Shown here piece after piece: positions 24,444 to 38,100 of a DNA stretch of 64,000 nucleotides. This DNA is from Arbacia lixula (taxonomy: Eukaryota > Echinodermata > Echinoidea > Arbacioida > Arbaciidae), in the NCBI GenBank assembly GCA_963669155.1, contig OZ022589.1, forward strand, positions 3,847,680-3,911,679, given 5' to 3'. The translations under genes were made by a program, and so were the position numbers. Numbering within the stretch: the stretch's first letter is position 1; each line of letters starts with the position of its first letter. Below the pieces are notes generated by a model. It worked only from the letters and a program-made list of their open reading frames with translations, was not told the origin of the DNA and ran no database searches.

Positions 24444-27400
24444 CTCTCTCTCTATTACTCTCTCATGTTCTACTCACCTTTCCTTCCTCCTTCTCCTCCT
24501 TCCTCCTTCTCCTTCTCCTCCTCCTCCTCCTCCTCCTCCTCCTGCCCCTGCCCCCTCCTCCTCCTTCTCCACCCCGTCTCCACCCTCCACTTCCTTCAAG
24601 AATCCGCAACCCACCTCCTCTCCCACCATGCCGGTTCCGCAAGCACAGTCTAGGATCCTTGCGCTTCTATCTGGTATATACTCTGCCAGTTTCATCGCTC
24701 CCATTCGTGGTCCGTTATACTGCGCCTCAATCAGGTCCTACACAATATACAAACATACGAATAAAAAATACACATATCATAATGCATAACTAGACACGAA
24801 CAAGACCCCAATTTTGAATGTATGCAAATTAAATGCAAGGCTGTCAAATAATTACCGTAGTAATGGAACCTCACAACACGTACTAGTTGTTGAATCAAGC
24901 TGAAATTGACAAAACATGATTCATATAGCACACAACATACATGACAGAATGGGAGAGTAACTCCCACGTGACGTCGCAAAATTGACATTCGAAAGATCAT
25001 AACTTTCTTATCCTTTGACGGATTTTCGTCAAACCGTCAAACTAATATGTTTCTTATATGTTTCCGCTTTATTCACACCAACTTGATATCAGGGAAGACT
25101 ATCCCTTTCAGACCCGATAAGATCTGAGAGAATCACCACCATTACTCCGCATTGTGCGACACAAATTTGATAGCGATAGTAGGAACTCAGCACAACGTAG
25201 GTGATGGAATGGAGACCATAATGTACAGAGAGCATTATCATACGAATCCAAGTTGGGTGTTTACTCGCATAGTTCTCTTCATTACCATTGTTATCGAGTC
25301 TCGTCATACATTGCTATTTACTTTTGGGAGTTAATTGTACTGTAGTGAATTGAAATGGTTAATTGAAACGAAACAACTGTTATAAATTTATACAAACAAA
25401 ACAACATCGAATTCAAAGGATAACTCAAAGCACACATAATAACATTGAAAGAGAAGGGTTCATAAACATGTCAGATAAACATGTGTGTTTTCATGCATCG
25501 CATTTCAGTTGTTGTTCTTATATAAAAGATTATTTAGACAGTTCTGGCTGTTGTCTATATCATCCTTCATTCGATCATGATAAATCATGATAAATTAAAC
25601 GGAATCTCTGGAGCGTACCAGCTGCATACATTGCTTATTGCCGAGGTATACCTAGCGTATCATCAACTGTTCTATAGAGTAGCGAAGTGTGAGCATTTTT
25701 GTCAAGGCAACTGGCTCTAAACAATGCGGATAGTACAAGCAGCGGTGATCACAACGGAGACTGTAATAAGGAATGCCGGACACTAGCCCGATAGACAATA
25801 CAGACAATATCAGACCGCTAAACATCTCAATGGAGCGAGTTTGTTTAGAGCCAAGTGTCTTTACAACAAGCTCATATGACGACACCACTTCGGTACTCTT
25901 TCCCTTTTGACTGAACATTTCAATAAACCAGTTTCGTAATCATGGTAATGTATGCACAACTTCCCCCCGAACTGCGTAGTAACGTGTTATCATATTCCCC
26001 CTTTTTCTCGTACTTCAGTTTCAATAGGTGGAACGCATTCTGAAACTTTTACCTTTTGCTACTCTACAAACCTCGGACAAGATTTGAGGTTCTATCAGTA
26101 ACGCATTGTGTGAATGGCGTGCATGACATGTGCATACATAAAGAAATAGTATGTTAAATCTGCATTTCCTAAATAAACAGTGCTGTTATTAATAAAGTAA
26201 AATGCCCGTTTAACGGAAAAATACGGACATGTTATCAGATCCTGATAACATGGTTTGTTTTTTGTTTACTTGGTACTGGGTTTGTCCATTCCCTGATAAG
26301 GCGACAACGCATAACTACATTCGTGTGTCAACATAATCTTGTTAAATCGACTTGGCTCACGGCCAAATATCTCACTTGATAAAATGATAAAGGGGGCCTT
26401 AAAGGTTATATTCATAGAAAATCCCTAGATATGAAGATATTCATCCACAGAAAACCTACAAGCCATACAATGAGCTTGCCTTACATTCAAACAATGTATC
26501 ACTTCCGAGAAGGCGAAATTAGAGTGAAAACAATCCACCCTATTCTCTGGGACAAATTTTCCCTTCTGTCATCCGAAACGGCCTTTAGGTTTGGCGTAAG
26601 AAAAGGGAGGCGTTATTGTGCGTCACACATGCCAATCCGCAGCTTCTTTTCCGTCAGAAGCATAATGCATTATTAATGAACTGTCATGGCAGTTGCTAGT
26701 GGATTAACAGGTGTGATGCACGATGGCCATTGTCTGTAGATTGCAGTTAGTCTCTATAGCTGCGTGAAGCATATCCCGGCTGTAACGTTCACACAAAGCT
26801 ACTTTCCCTTGGGCGATTTCGTAGGTCAGGAGAGAGTCAATATAGTGAAATTTTATTTTCATAAAACACAAAACTGAACACTTTCATGGCATGTTAGCTG
26901 CATGAATTGCTTAAATAACTTAATGATAAGATAAACTATATTTATTTGATTATATTTCCTATAAGTATCAAGTTTAAGACAAATCAACGTTCTTGTGGTT
27001 ATAAGCAGACAATCACTGAAACAGAATAAAAAACGTTTCAGATAAAATCAAGTTATTATTGTTGGAGATTGTTCTGCGAATCTGCTGTGCGTAGTAATAG
27101 GCTTCCACCACCGACCAGATAAACTTTTTTCTCAATCGCCACAAATCCACGACCAAGCTTGATCATTCGGATAGGTAGTCGGAGCGATAGGTAGACCATG
27201 GAAAGACCACTCCGACACCCAACTACCCCTGTGTTTCATAACAAGTGTTGCGATCGACTTACCCATTACTAGTAGCCAGCATAGTCATGTAAGTGATGTA
27301 AGTCATGTAAGGCGATTAAACCTTTTTTATTTTTGTAATGATAAACGAGCTCCATCCAGGAAAACATGTATCTCTATCTTAACTTCATCACACATTTTGC

Positions 27401-28226
27401 TCTTCATTCTTTCCAGTGAAATGATCTGAAATGAAGTGCACTGCACAAGCTTTCCAACGATACCTAAATACCCTAAATATAGAATTGAAACAAATTATTG
27501 AGCGTCGACCATGTCTACTGTAACCCTCTCACAGCTTTTCTAAAAACGTGTACAAATTTGGGCCTGCGACCTCTCTGGTTTAGTTTGACTCAACGACTAT
27601 TTCTGTAGTCTTGTGCGTCATTAGATAACGTTGACCATGGTCCCTAAACTGGCTTAATCTATCCACAGAGTTGAAACAATGCGGGTGGGTGTAGTTCTTG
27701 TCGGGTCTTTCCCAAGGCTACATCGACAAAACGAAGTATAGAGTTGAAGGAGCTTCTTATCCGAAGAAAAGTTGCTGACTAGCGTACAGTTATTATGATG
27801 ATTAGGGCTGATTGGTTCTTGGGAATCTGCGGAGAGGGAGTGGAGGGGGAGGGGCGGGGCGGGTGAGAGGCAGGCGAAGGTGGCCTTGTTATACAAGTGA
27901 TAACCTTCTTTACAAGATTGGAAGATTATATCATGTTAGGGCATACTAAGCGACTAAACAAATGTCCAAGGTAATAAAGTGTGGTGTAAAAGGTTAGCTA
28001 TTTGGGTGTGAGAGCCTTAATTCTTTGTTTTTATTTCGACATGAAGAAGTTTTGTTTATCATTTTATTGATCTACTTTTCTTAACTCTTTTTCGCAGCTA
28101 CAGTAAGATTTTTACCCAACGATCTCATGACCTTGAATTATTGGAGGGACGTTTGTACAGCCCCCTCCACCATTCCTCCTTTCCCACAGAGCAATTACAC
28201 AATACGCGGAGAGAGAAAGAGTGAGA

Positions 28227-28257
<31 letters not shown>

Positions 28258-28361
28258 GGGGGGGGGAGAAAGAGAGGGGGAGAGAGAGAGAGTGGGCAAA
28301 TATATAACAAGGAGAGAGAAGGAATATAGAGAGAAAGATGGAGGAGGGGGGCGGGTGGGCG

Positions 28362-28404
<43 letters not shown>

Positions 28405-31400
28405 AGGGAGAGAGCGAGATAGTGAGAGACAAAATGAACCCATTACATATAGCCGACATGCCCACTGTCTGATTAATGAGATTCGGTTTATGAGACTTTT
28501 AAGAGATGCTTCTACTAAAAAGCTGGATAACCAAAATGAATCTTCCTCTTAAATTCTGCAAACAAAATATCTAAGAATAGAGAACAAACACAATGTGTAC
28601 ACATTACCTAAATGCCTCTTTGAGGAGATAGTGTATCGCAGGATTAACCGTCTCGTTACCATTGACACGGAGATATGTAGTAAGTCAGTGATGTTCTCAA
28701 GGCCTGGTAATGTATGGGTTAAATCGCCCAGGCTACTGGTTACATGCTCCCGACCTATTCAGCATTTTACGTGTTTATTTGAATAGCCATTAAAGACAGG
28801 GTAGTTCATTGGCAAAAGTCATGGAACTCAGCAGGAATCGGCGGTATACCTTAACTATAACACGTATCACATTTCATTGTCACAGCTGCAGGAACCTTGT
28901 CATGAGAAGTGGAAAACTATCAAAGTCTACATTCAAAAACCGTACAACGTTCGTTCAGGGTGCGCCGCTTGCCTCAACGCGTGGTGCGACAGCCTTCATG
29001 TGCGCTTTTGTGGTCTTCGGTCTCTAGCTATCGGTATCGCTTTGAAATAGATTTGCTGAGCAAAGCATTTTATCTTCCGTACTCTCCATCGTATTATTCA
29101 AGGATCATCTCTATTTACATATCGCTCTCCTTAAAATCCCACCACAATACAGGTGACATTCATCGCAGTGAATTCTCGTTCGTTCCGGCTTACAATATCA
29201 TATCAAACAAAATAATCACGTGCATCTCCTTAAGCTATCAGATTATTTACTTAATAAGCATCAACTCGTTCAATAATAAGCAAACCTGTCAGAACAAAAC
29301 ATAATACAACAGATGTCCCACATGTTAGAACAGGTTATCTTAGCATACACAATGCATCAGGAATAGTAAAGTTCAAATATAGGTTTGAATAGGCGAGCAT
29401 TGTTCTTACTTTTTATTTTCAAAAGCAACATTTAGATATTTCTAACATAGCTAACATAAAACGCACTGACTGTGTTTTCAACAAGCTGTAAAGTGTGCTT
29501 GACGGAGTAATGCTCTATGAGATATGTGTGCATTATTTGTGCAAAAATGCACACATGACGTGTAAAGGGAATTTTGAAAATCTTGCTGTCATTTTCTTTG
29601 ATTTTCTTACATTATTCAATCGTGCTTCCTTCAACCTTACAAGAGCTACATATATACACATGCATGGATTTCTTCGTCTCGGCGGTTTTTGCTTCCATCG
29701 CACTTAGGTTGTAACAGGAGGTGACATCACTCCGCCCGGCCCATTGCTCTAGATCAACCCTCTTGCGTGGGTCTACATGGGCGCCGTTAGGCGACGGATT
29801 GGCGGCCAAAACTCCAATGCACGTTCTTTTTATATAAAAGCGCACCCAAGCAGCACATCTTTAAAACCAATGAGATGTGATGGGTTCGTGCATTTTTTAA
29901 CGTGGTTGTTGTTACTTAAAGAAAGTTGATATTGTTGATTCAACGTGACACCACAAATGCACCCTACTGTTGCATTATGGATGTGACATTACCGGATAGT
30001 AAAGCCTTCGTAAGAGGTTCGAGCTCATTCGGCAAAGAACCTTTTACCCTTTCTGTGTCAGACTAATTGCAAATCTGTATAATTTGTGTTTGTCGCTGGT
30101 GCATGAAGTTTGATAGAGCTTGAATATCCCCTTTAAGTGCTCTCAAGTACCGCTTCGTCAAAATGTTCAGCTCAGTGTATAAATAAATATTTGCTTTTCA
30201 CCCAAATCTAAACGACTCTCAATTGCTGAGCCAGCAGATTTGTAATCTGAATCATTTTGCCTACCTACTTCAACATATATCACATGAAATATGATTAAAT
30301 ACTAATATTGCGCTCTGACATTTAAAGACAGCCAGTCCCTTTTTCAAATCACCACAAAACCATTGAAACATTGGCATAACATATAGAGAAATGTTAGTAA
30401 GCTCTATATTCACAATTTGAAATTGATATGTAGTGTAAAATTCAAATAATGCACGTAAACAACGTCTGATTAATAGTCTTTACTTCAGGCTCTTAGCAGT
30501 TTGTGTTGAAATATCTGCTTTATTGATTAATCTGTTAATGAAATTATAAAACGCATTATGAAAAAATTGCTCCATGGAAGGAATCATCTCCAAAGTTTGG
30601 AAGTTACTCATAAAATTAGGATTTCACACACTCACAATAACAACATAGATACTGTAACAAAGACTAATACTTTTTTCGTAGTACGAAAAAAGTCGGTTTG
30701 AAATTTAACGGCTGAAATTTTTTACATATACAGAAAGCTTCAACATGCTATATTCTTAGAAATGGTCTTGAATCACACTTTCTTCAATTTACGATCGTGA
30801 TAGACGATTTCAAATTTTAAGCTTGCAAAAGGGACGGACAATCTTTAAGATTATAGATGTTGATGAATACATGTACTTGTTTTTAAAATGGAGGTGTCAG
30901 TGAATTGGTCTATCGGAAATGTGTCTGCCTCGACCAATTGCTGCATCATCAATTCGATGCTGCGTCACATTATTGAGAGATTCTATTAAGGTGATCTTTA
31001 AGTATCTTCGAGATTCTGTTTAGCGCTATAAACGTTTGCAACGTGGTGTTTGTTTTATGTAGTGTCGTTTTATCGTGGAAGGATATCTACATCAACATAT
31101 TGCTGCATCAGCAATTCTTTACTGCGTCATACCTTTGGATTTTTCTTAAGGAGATCTACTTAAGGAATCCGCCCCTCATTCTACTTATGAAATAACAATG
31201 GACGAATCGTTGTTTGATCAATTGCGCAGGGCTGCTTGTAAGGAGGAATAAGGAGGGAGAGAGAGGGGAAATAGGTCGCTGGTTCTCCTTGGACTGTGAA
31301 AAAGTAGGGCCAAAATCAATACTGCATGGCTGAGGTAGATTAGATTCGATCTTCGAACTATACAAATGGAGGAGGAAAGCAAACCATAACATTGCAAATA

Positions 31401-31883
31401 TTAACTCTTTATGAGTCACACACACCGACACACACACACACACGCACACATGCACACAAACATACACACACACACATACAAATCCCAAAGAGCAGCATTT
31501 GATCTGGCATCCGAAGAGTTAAACTGCACTGATGTCAATAAACTGTTGAGTATGGGGTGTGCGACATACTACTTCGTGAAAACAACGAGATGTCGTGATA
31601 ACCGGCCTTCGTCCCACGTGTTCTATTTTGAGGTTGGAGAAAAACATATATTACCCCATAAGCAATAATATTTGCCAAGTCTTGAAAAACGGGTCTCTTA
31701 CTTTTTGCCAACGCTGCCGAATAACGAACATTTGGCTATTAGTCTTCCTTTCCCTCTCTTTCATTCTCTCTCTCTCTCTCTCCCCCCTCTCTCTCTATCT
31801 CTCTCTCTCTCTCTCCCCCTCTCTCTCTCCCCCTGTCTCTCTCTCTCTCTGTCTCCCTCTCTCTCTCTCCAGTCCTCTCTTTC

Positions 31884-31932
<49 letters not shown>

Positions 31933-31949
31933 CTCTCAATATTGCACCA

Positions 31950-32000
<51 letters not shown>

Positions 32001-32001
32001 T

Positions 32002-32043
<42 letters not shown>

Positions 32044-32049
32044 AACTAT

Positions 32050-32110
<61 letters not shown>

Positions 32111-35100
32111 CCTACTACTACTACCACTGCTACTTCTACTACTACAACGTGTAATATTACTACAATGTACTATCAGTGGCGTAATTGGTCCTAGTATTTG
32201 GAGACGGTATTGATATGATCATTCTGATCACACATACCAATCCACATGTACATGCACACCTTTGAGTGCGCACCATACAACACCCCCCCCCCCCCCACAC
32301 ACACACACACACACAGTCAATCGGCGCCCTAATTTGGACATGGTTGATTGCATTGTTGGTGAGCCTCATTTTACGGGTCCTGTTAATATATCCGATTGTT
32401 AGAAAACAAATCTTTCCACAGTTTGCAGTGCTTGCAAATCACTGTAAACCGGTAATTTTCATACAGCTTGCGCAGTGACAATCCAAACACAACAAAAAAG
32501 TAAGTTCGCCCTAAGCAAAGTAGCATAACTTTTTATCGAAGAGGTTTTGAGCAACATACCTTTACTTATTGACTAACTTCTATGTGAAAATCACATTAAT
32601 TCACTTAGTCATGCATGAGTGAGCACACATTAAAGGCAAAATTATCAATTTTCCAAAGCCACAAGGGTAATTTTAGGATTCTGTCATATGAATTGTTGAT
32701 GAATTCCATTTCTGGTGTATGATTTATGTCTTTTTTTTGTTTACCTATCCCTACACTTAACTCATTGTTCTGGTTGAGTGAGCACAGTTTAAAATTATTC
32801 ATCCTTCTTGAGCTTGAAGCTTTTAAAAACCCTTCATTTTTGTGTGAAAAAATAAAACTCTGGATATTTTGACAAAGATGTAACATGAGGTGGGGTTGTG
32901 TGGAGGACGACTGCTGCAATAGTGGGGCGGTTAAGCTCAAAATATTGGCCGAATTGTGCACTTAATGACTAAAACATGAAATTTTCACCACATCATCGTT
33001 ATGATCTAAGCTTCGATTTAAGCTATGGAAGCACTTTGGACTTGACCTCTGGTGACCTCTGGTGACCTTGAAAGGTCATTGGCGTCAAAATCCTGTTTTT
33101 TCCAATTCAGCACTAGCTAACTTCATTAAAATTATATATTTATTTGCTAAATGTCATCGTTATGACCTAAGCTTTGATTTAAGCTATGGAAGCATTTTGT
33201 ACTTGACCTCTGGTGACCTTTAAAGGTCATTTGTGTCAAAATCATGCTTTTTTTCCTATTTAGCACTAGCTAACTTGATTAAAATTATATATTTCTTTGG
33301 TAAATGTCATCATTATGACCGAATCTTCGATTTAAGCCATGGAAGAACTTTGGACTTGACCTCTGGTGACCTCTGGTGACCTTGAAAGGTCATTTGCGTC
33401 AAAATCACGTTTTTTCCAATTCAGCACTGGCTAACTTCATTAAAATTATATATGTCTTTGTGTCATCGTTATGACCTAAGTTTCGATTTAAGCTATGGAA
33501 GCACTTTGTACTTGACCTCTGGTGACCTTTAAAGGTCATTTGTGTCAAAACCATGCTTTTTTTTTCCTATTCAGCACTATCTAACCTGATTAAAATTATA
33601 TATTTCTTTGGTAAATGTCATCATTATGGCCTAAGCTTCGATTTAAGCTATGAAAGCTCTTTGTACATGACCTCTGTTGGCCTCTCGTTACCTCTGGTGA
33701 CCTTGAAAGGTCATTGGCGTCGAAATAATGTTTTTTCCTATTTAGCACTAGCTAACTTGATTAAAATTATATGTTTCTTTGCTAACTGTCATCGTTATGA
33801 CCTAAGGTTCGATTTAAGCTATGGAAGCACTTTTTATTTGACCTCTGGTGACCTTGAAAGGTCATGGACGTGAAAATCATTTTTAAGGCCCCATTTTGCT
33901 TAGGGAGCACATCCATATTATTTTGGCAGCGTGCACGCCGCGGGAACACCCCCGCTGCGGTGATTAGTGAACAGGATGTAGCTCGCCGCTAGATGCAGCT
34001 CGCGGCAGCGCGCTGCACAGATTAAAGCGGATTAACAGGAAGAATCGATCGTAGATTATCCTTGCAGCTTTCTCGCAGCTTGCACGCCGCCTGCACGCAG
34101 TCGGCTGCGCTTGCTAGCGAATCTCTCCTTTTCACTTAATTCGGTCTATTGTCTTGTCGGCAGGGCCAGGTTTCAAGTTAAGTTATTTTGAATACAGAAC
34201 GATGTATTTTCGAAATGTTTTATGTTAGGCACAATCTGTTTGATTGACGATGCAATGCATTGTTGGTATATTTTTAATGTTTTGTGACGAATAAAAAGCT
34301 TTAAAATACACTAGGTGAACACTCACGTCCCGTTTTTTCTCGTCTGTTGCGTGAATTGTGGAGGTTTGTTCATGTATTTGTTTTGATGTCTAAATTATGG
34401 CGGATCACAGATATAATCTTGCGTGGCCCTCGGTTTTTGAACGGGGATTGAATTTGTAAAAGTTTTACTGTGATACTTTGAATCAACCTTGCAATTAACG
34501 TCAAAAATATCCCATTTGTAAATCTGTGGAATAGTCGGACCTATAATCGGTGTCACATGCATTTACCATTATACATGTATCTGCTAATCTAATCGACATA
34601 TTATAACACTCTTACTTTTCGACGTGATTTTTTTTTTCGATAAAACGAAATATGCATAATCGACAATAACTCACGAAGTAAATGCGACAATGATGCTGCC
34701 CCGATAATATTGCTGCACCGACATTTTCTCCGCTGTTCTTTTTTTTTTTACAAACAAAATATTTGTATTACAGCTCCTCGACGTTCTTGTTTCTTTCTTT
34801 TTAATAGTTGTATCTTTATTTGTTCGTACTATTGCAATGTTCGTCATGACAGAATTAAGAAATGTAATAGTTATACTTATGTTCATTATAATGATGATAC
34901 TAAAGATAGTGAAAGTGCAGTGGCGTAACAGGCAGGGTGCAGGGGGCGGACTGCTCCCCCGCCCCCGCGGAGCTCACCGGGAAAATGAAATCATAAATAA
35001 TGTGAAAGAGGAAATGAAAAGGGGAGGAAGACGGAAAAGGGAAGAAAAGGAAGAAAAGGAGAGAGGGAAATGGAAAGGAAAAGGTCAGAAAGAACATTAA

Positions 35101-38100
35101 GATAAGATGAAGGATAAAACGGAAGGAACGATAAAAAAGGAACAAATGAGAGAAAAAATCTCTATATTAGAATGAGTGAGGAAGTGGGTACAATTTAGGA
35201 AATGACAAAATGGAACTGGAATTTGTGATGGAAAGGGAGACAAAAGGAGAAACGGGAAATGGAAGAACAATATAATGTAAGGTAAAAACATATAACCGCT
35301 TTTCATCAAAACAAAATTGCGGCCATCTTTTTGATTGGCTCGGTTGGGGGCATGGCCTTCAAAAGTTATACGACCGAGAACAAAAAAAAAAGAAAAGGAG
35401 AAAAAACGACCGGAAAAAAATAATAATAAGTAAAGCTAATATAGCGCATTATAACCATGACGGTTCTCTACGTGCTTCACATTAATATTAACAGAATATA
35501 CAAAGGCATTTACCTTACATTACATGGCTTTTCATTTGAACCCCCCCCCCCCCCCCTTCCTCTACCAACCACCACTGTAACGCCCCGGAGATGACGTGGA
35601 GAATGATGGTAATGTGATAATACTCTGTCCTTAGTTTTGCTTTTACTGCGACGTTTATTCTTTGTTGATGAAGGCCTATTTGACCGAAAGCTTTTGCATA
35701 GATAAAGATTAAAAAAATTAGCCCGATGTGGGCGAAATAGCGAGCTTGTTCTGAAGAAATCTGAGCTCGCGAGCTAGCCGGAGCGTCTTCATTGGCCTGA
35801 AAATTTCCCGACCTCGGCATGTATCAGCGCGCACGAGGCATTGTTTACGTTAGTTTTTATACGTGCGTGAATGCGAGCTCACAACCGAAACCACGCGGTC
35901 GTGGCCTGTTCCCGTCGCACACTGCGCATGTGCGAACATCGGGATAATTATGCATCCCGAGTTTCGAGCTTACGTTTCGAGCTAATGAAGACGCGATTGC
36001 AACTTCTGGCTAGTTCCCCGGATCAGCAAACTAGCACGCTATTTGACGAGAACACCCGTCGATCTTACATTATCTTGTATGATCTAATGGCAGATTTGTT
36101 GAAAAACAGCCTTGCGGTAGACAACATTAATACAATCATAATTAATTGAAAATTTAAATTCATGCGGGCATTGCCGTCTTGCTGCACGAACATGACGACG
36201 CCTAGCACTGCGAGGAACCACACGAATGCACGGGCGGTCGTGGCTTCCTTGTAGGACTACAGCATGCGTGCATATAAAGCGGCGGAAGACTTTGAACAGA
36301 ATTGTTAACTTGCCGAATAAACAGAATCTTGGATTAAAATACCCTTCTGAAAAAAACCCGGAAACGTTCGTTGATTACAAGAATCTGCAATCATTCATGT
36401 CCAAATTTTGAAAAGAAGAGAATCGAGCTCTACAGGCAGCCTACCGGACATTCAGAATGGTTAGGAAAGATAGCAACAGGGGCCGCGTATGTTGAAAAGC
36501 CCCCTTTCTTTGGTAGGACGCTGTGAATAGTGAATAAACCTCATAATAATTTAAAAAGAACAACTTGCCGAAAACAGGATCTTGAATGAAAATACCCACG
36601 TTAATGATAATCAAGTGTTCTCTTTGTTGTTAGTAAGAACCTCCTAGTCCGGGAGCCCAGAAGATTTATTCATGTGAAAAGGGCCGGAACAACTGACCCC
36701 AGGCCATAGGTCGAAAGGATATACCATGGACATCACACAAATGTTTTGCTGGCAAGGTGTACCCGATGCTTTTCCCCCCAAATCACCACAAATGTGACGT
36801 CACTACCGGAAAGCCTTTTTTTTTAAAAAATGGTTGGAATATATACATGGTACCATCTAACAATAATTTGGAATGTAGGCACGGTCCCGTAATGTGACCC
36901 CTTAATCCTTACGACGAGCAGGATTAACAGGGCACCCACATGTGGTCAATACTTAATAGTGTAAACGAAGCATGTCAAACGGATTATGATACATGTACAT
37001 GCAAAACTTCAACACCAAAACAGACATGGCCGCTGCACGTCGTCGATGTCGCCGGAAAACACATGAGCTATTGCGTCCATACCGTGTATGGAACAAATTA
37101 AAATGAAATGTGTGGTACGGTTCTTGGATTGCAATGATTTTAAAAAGTTTCAATCAAAGAATAACACGTATCCAAATTATACGCGTTTATTGTTAATACA
37201 ACGTACACAGTATTTTGTCGGATTTTACGCTCGTTCTTCCAAAAAGTGACATTTTGTTATTGGTCAGTGGGTGACTATAAGCGTGATAGTATCTAACATA
37301 ATTATATGTTTTGAAAGGTGGAAGGAATGCCGAGATCACCTGAACATATCGAAAAGTAATATGTTGTATGGTTCTTGAAGTACAAGGATCTAAAAATTTA
37401 AAACCGAAAAGAAACACGCACACAGGATATACACGTATGCAGTTAATACGCAATATTTTGTCCGATTTCACTCAATTCTTCCAAAATACTCCGTGACATT
37501 ATTGATCCGGAGATGACCATAGGTGTGACAATATGTAACATCCATATATGTTCTGAAAAGCGGAACAAAAGCCAAAAACATTAGAACAAATTGAAAGGAA
37601 ATGTGTGGTACGGTTCTTGGATTACAATGATTTGAAACGCTTCAACCAAAAAGTAGCACGTATGTTGAAAAGCCCGCTTGCTTTGGCAGGACGCTGTAAA
37701 TAGTGAATAAACCTCGTAACAATTTCAAAAGAACAACTTGCCGAAAACAGGATCTTGATTTAAAATACCCACGTTAATGATAATCAAGTGTTCTCTTTGT
37801 TGTTAGTAAGTTTCAACCGAAGAGTAACACGGGTCCAAAATTATACGCATTTATAGAACGAACGCGTATTTGGTCGGATTTTACGCACGTTCTTCCAAAA
37901 TGTGACATCATGTCATTGGTCAGTAGATGACTATAAGCGTGATGATATCTAACATCAATATATGTTTTGAAAGGTGGAAGGAATGCCGAAATCACTGGAA
38001 CGTGTCGGAAAGTAATATGTTGTATGGTTCTTGAAGTACAAGGATCTAAACAGTTTCAACCGAAAAGTAACACGTATACAGAATATACACGTATGCAGCT

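Noticed and set aside
23833-24793. Long overlapping open frames of up to 318 residues
   Set aside because: They arise from pyrimidine-only intron sequence (Ser/Pro/Leu/Phe translations) and the strand opposite carries the real gene.
29850-29880. U6 snRNA-like start (AAGCAGCACATCTTTAAAAC after a TATA box)
   Set aside because: Only about a dozen bases resemble U6; the conserved internal sequence and terminator are absent.
31936-32154. Poly-Thr, poly-Tyr and poly-Val frames
   Set aside because: Translations of the (TAC)n array.
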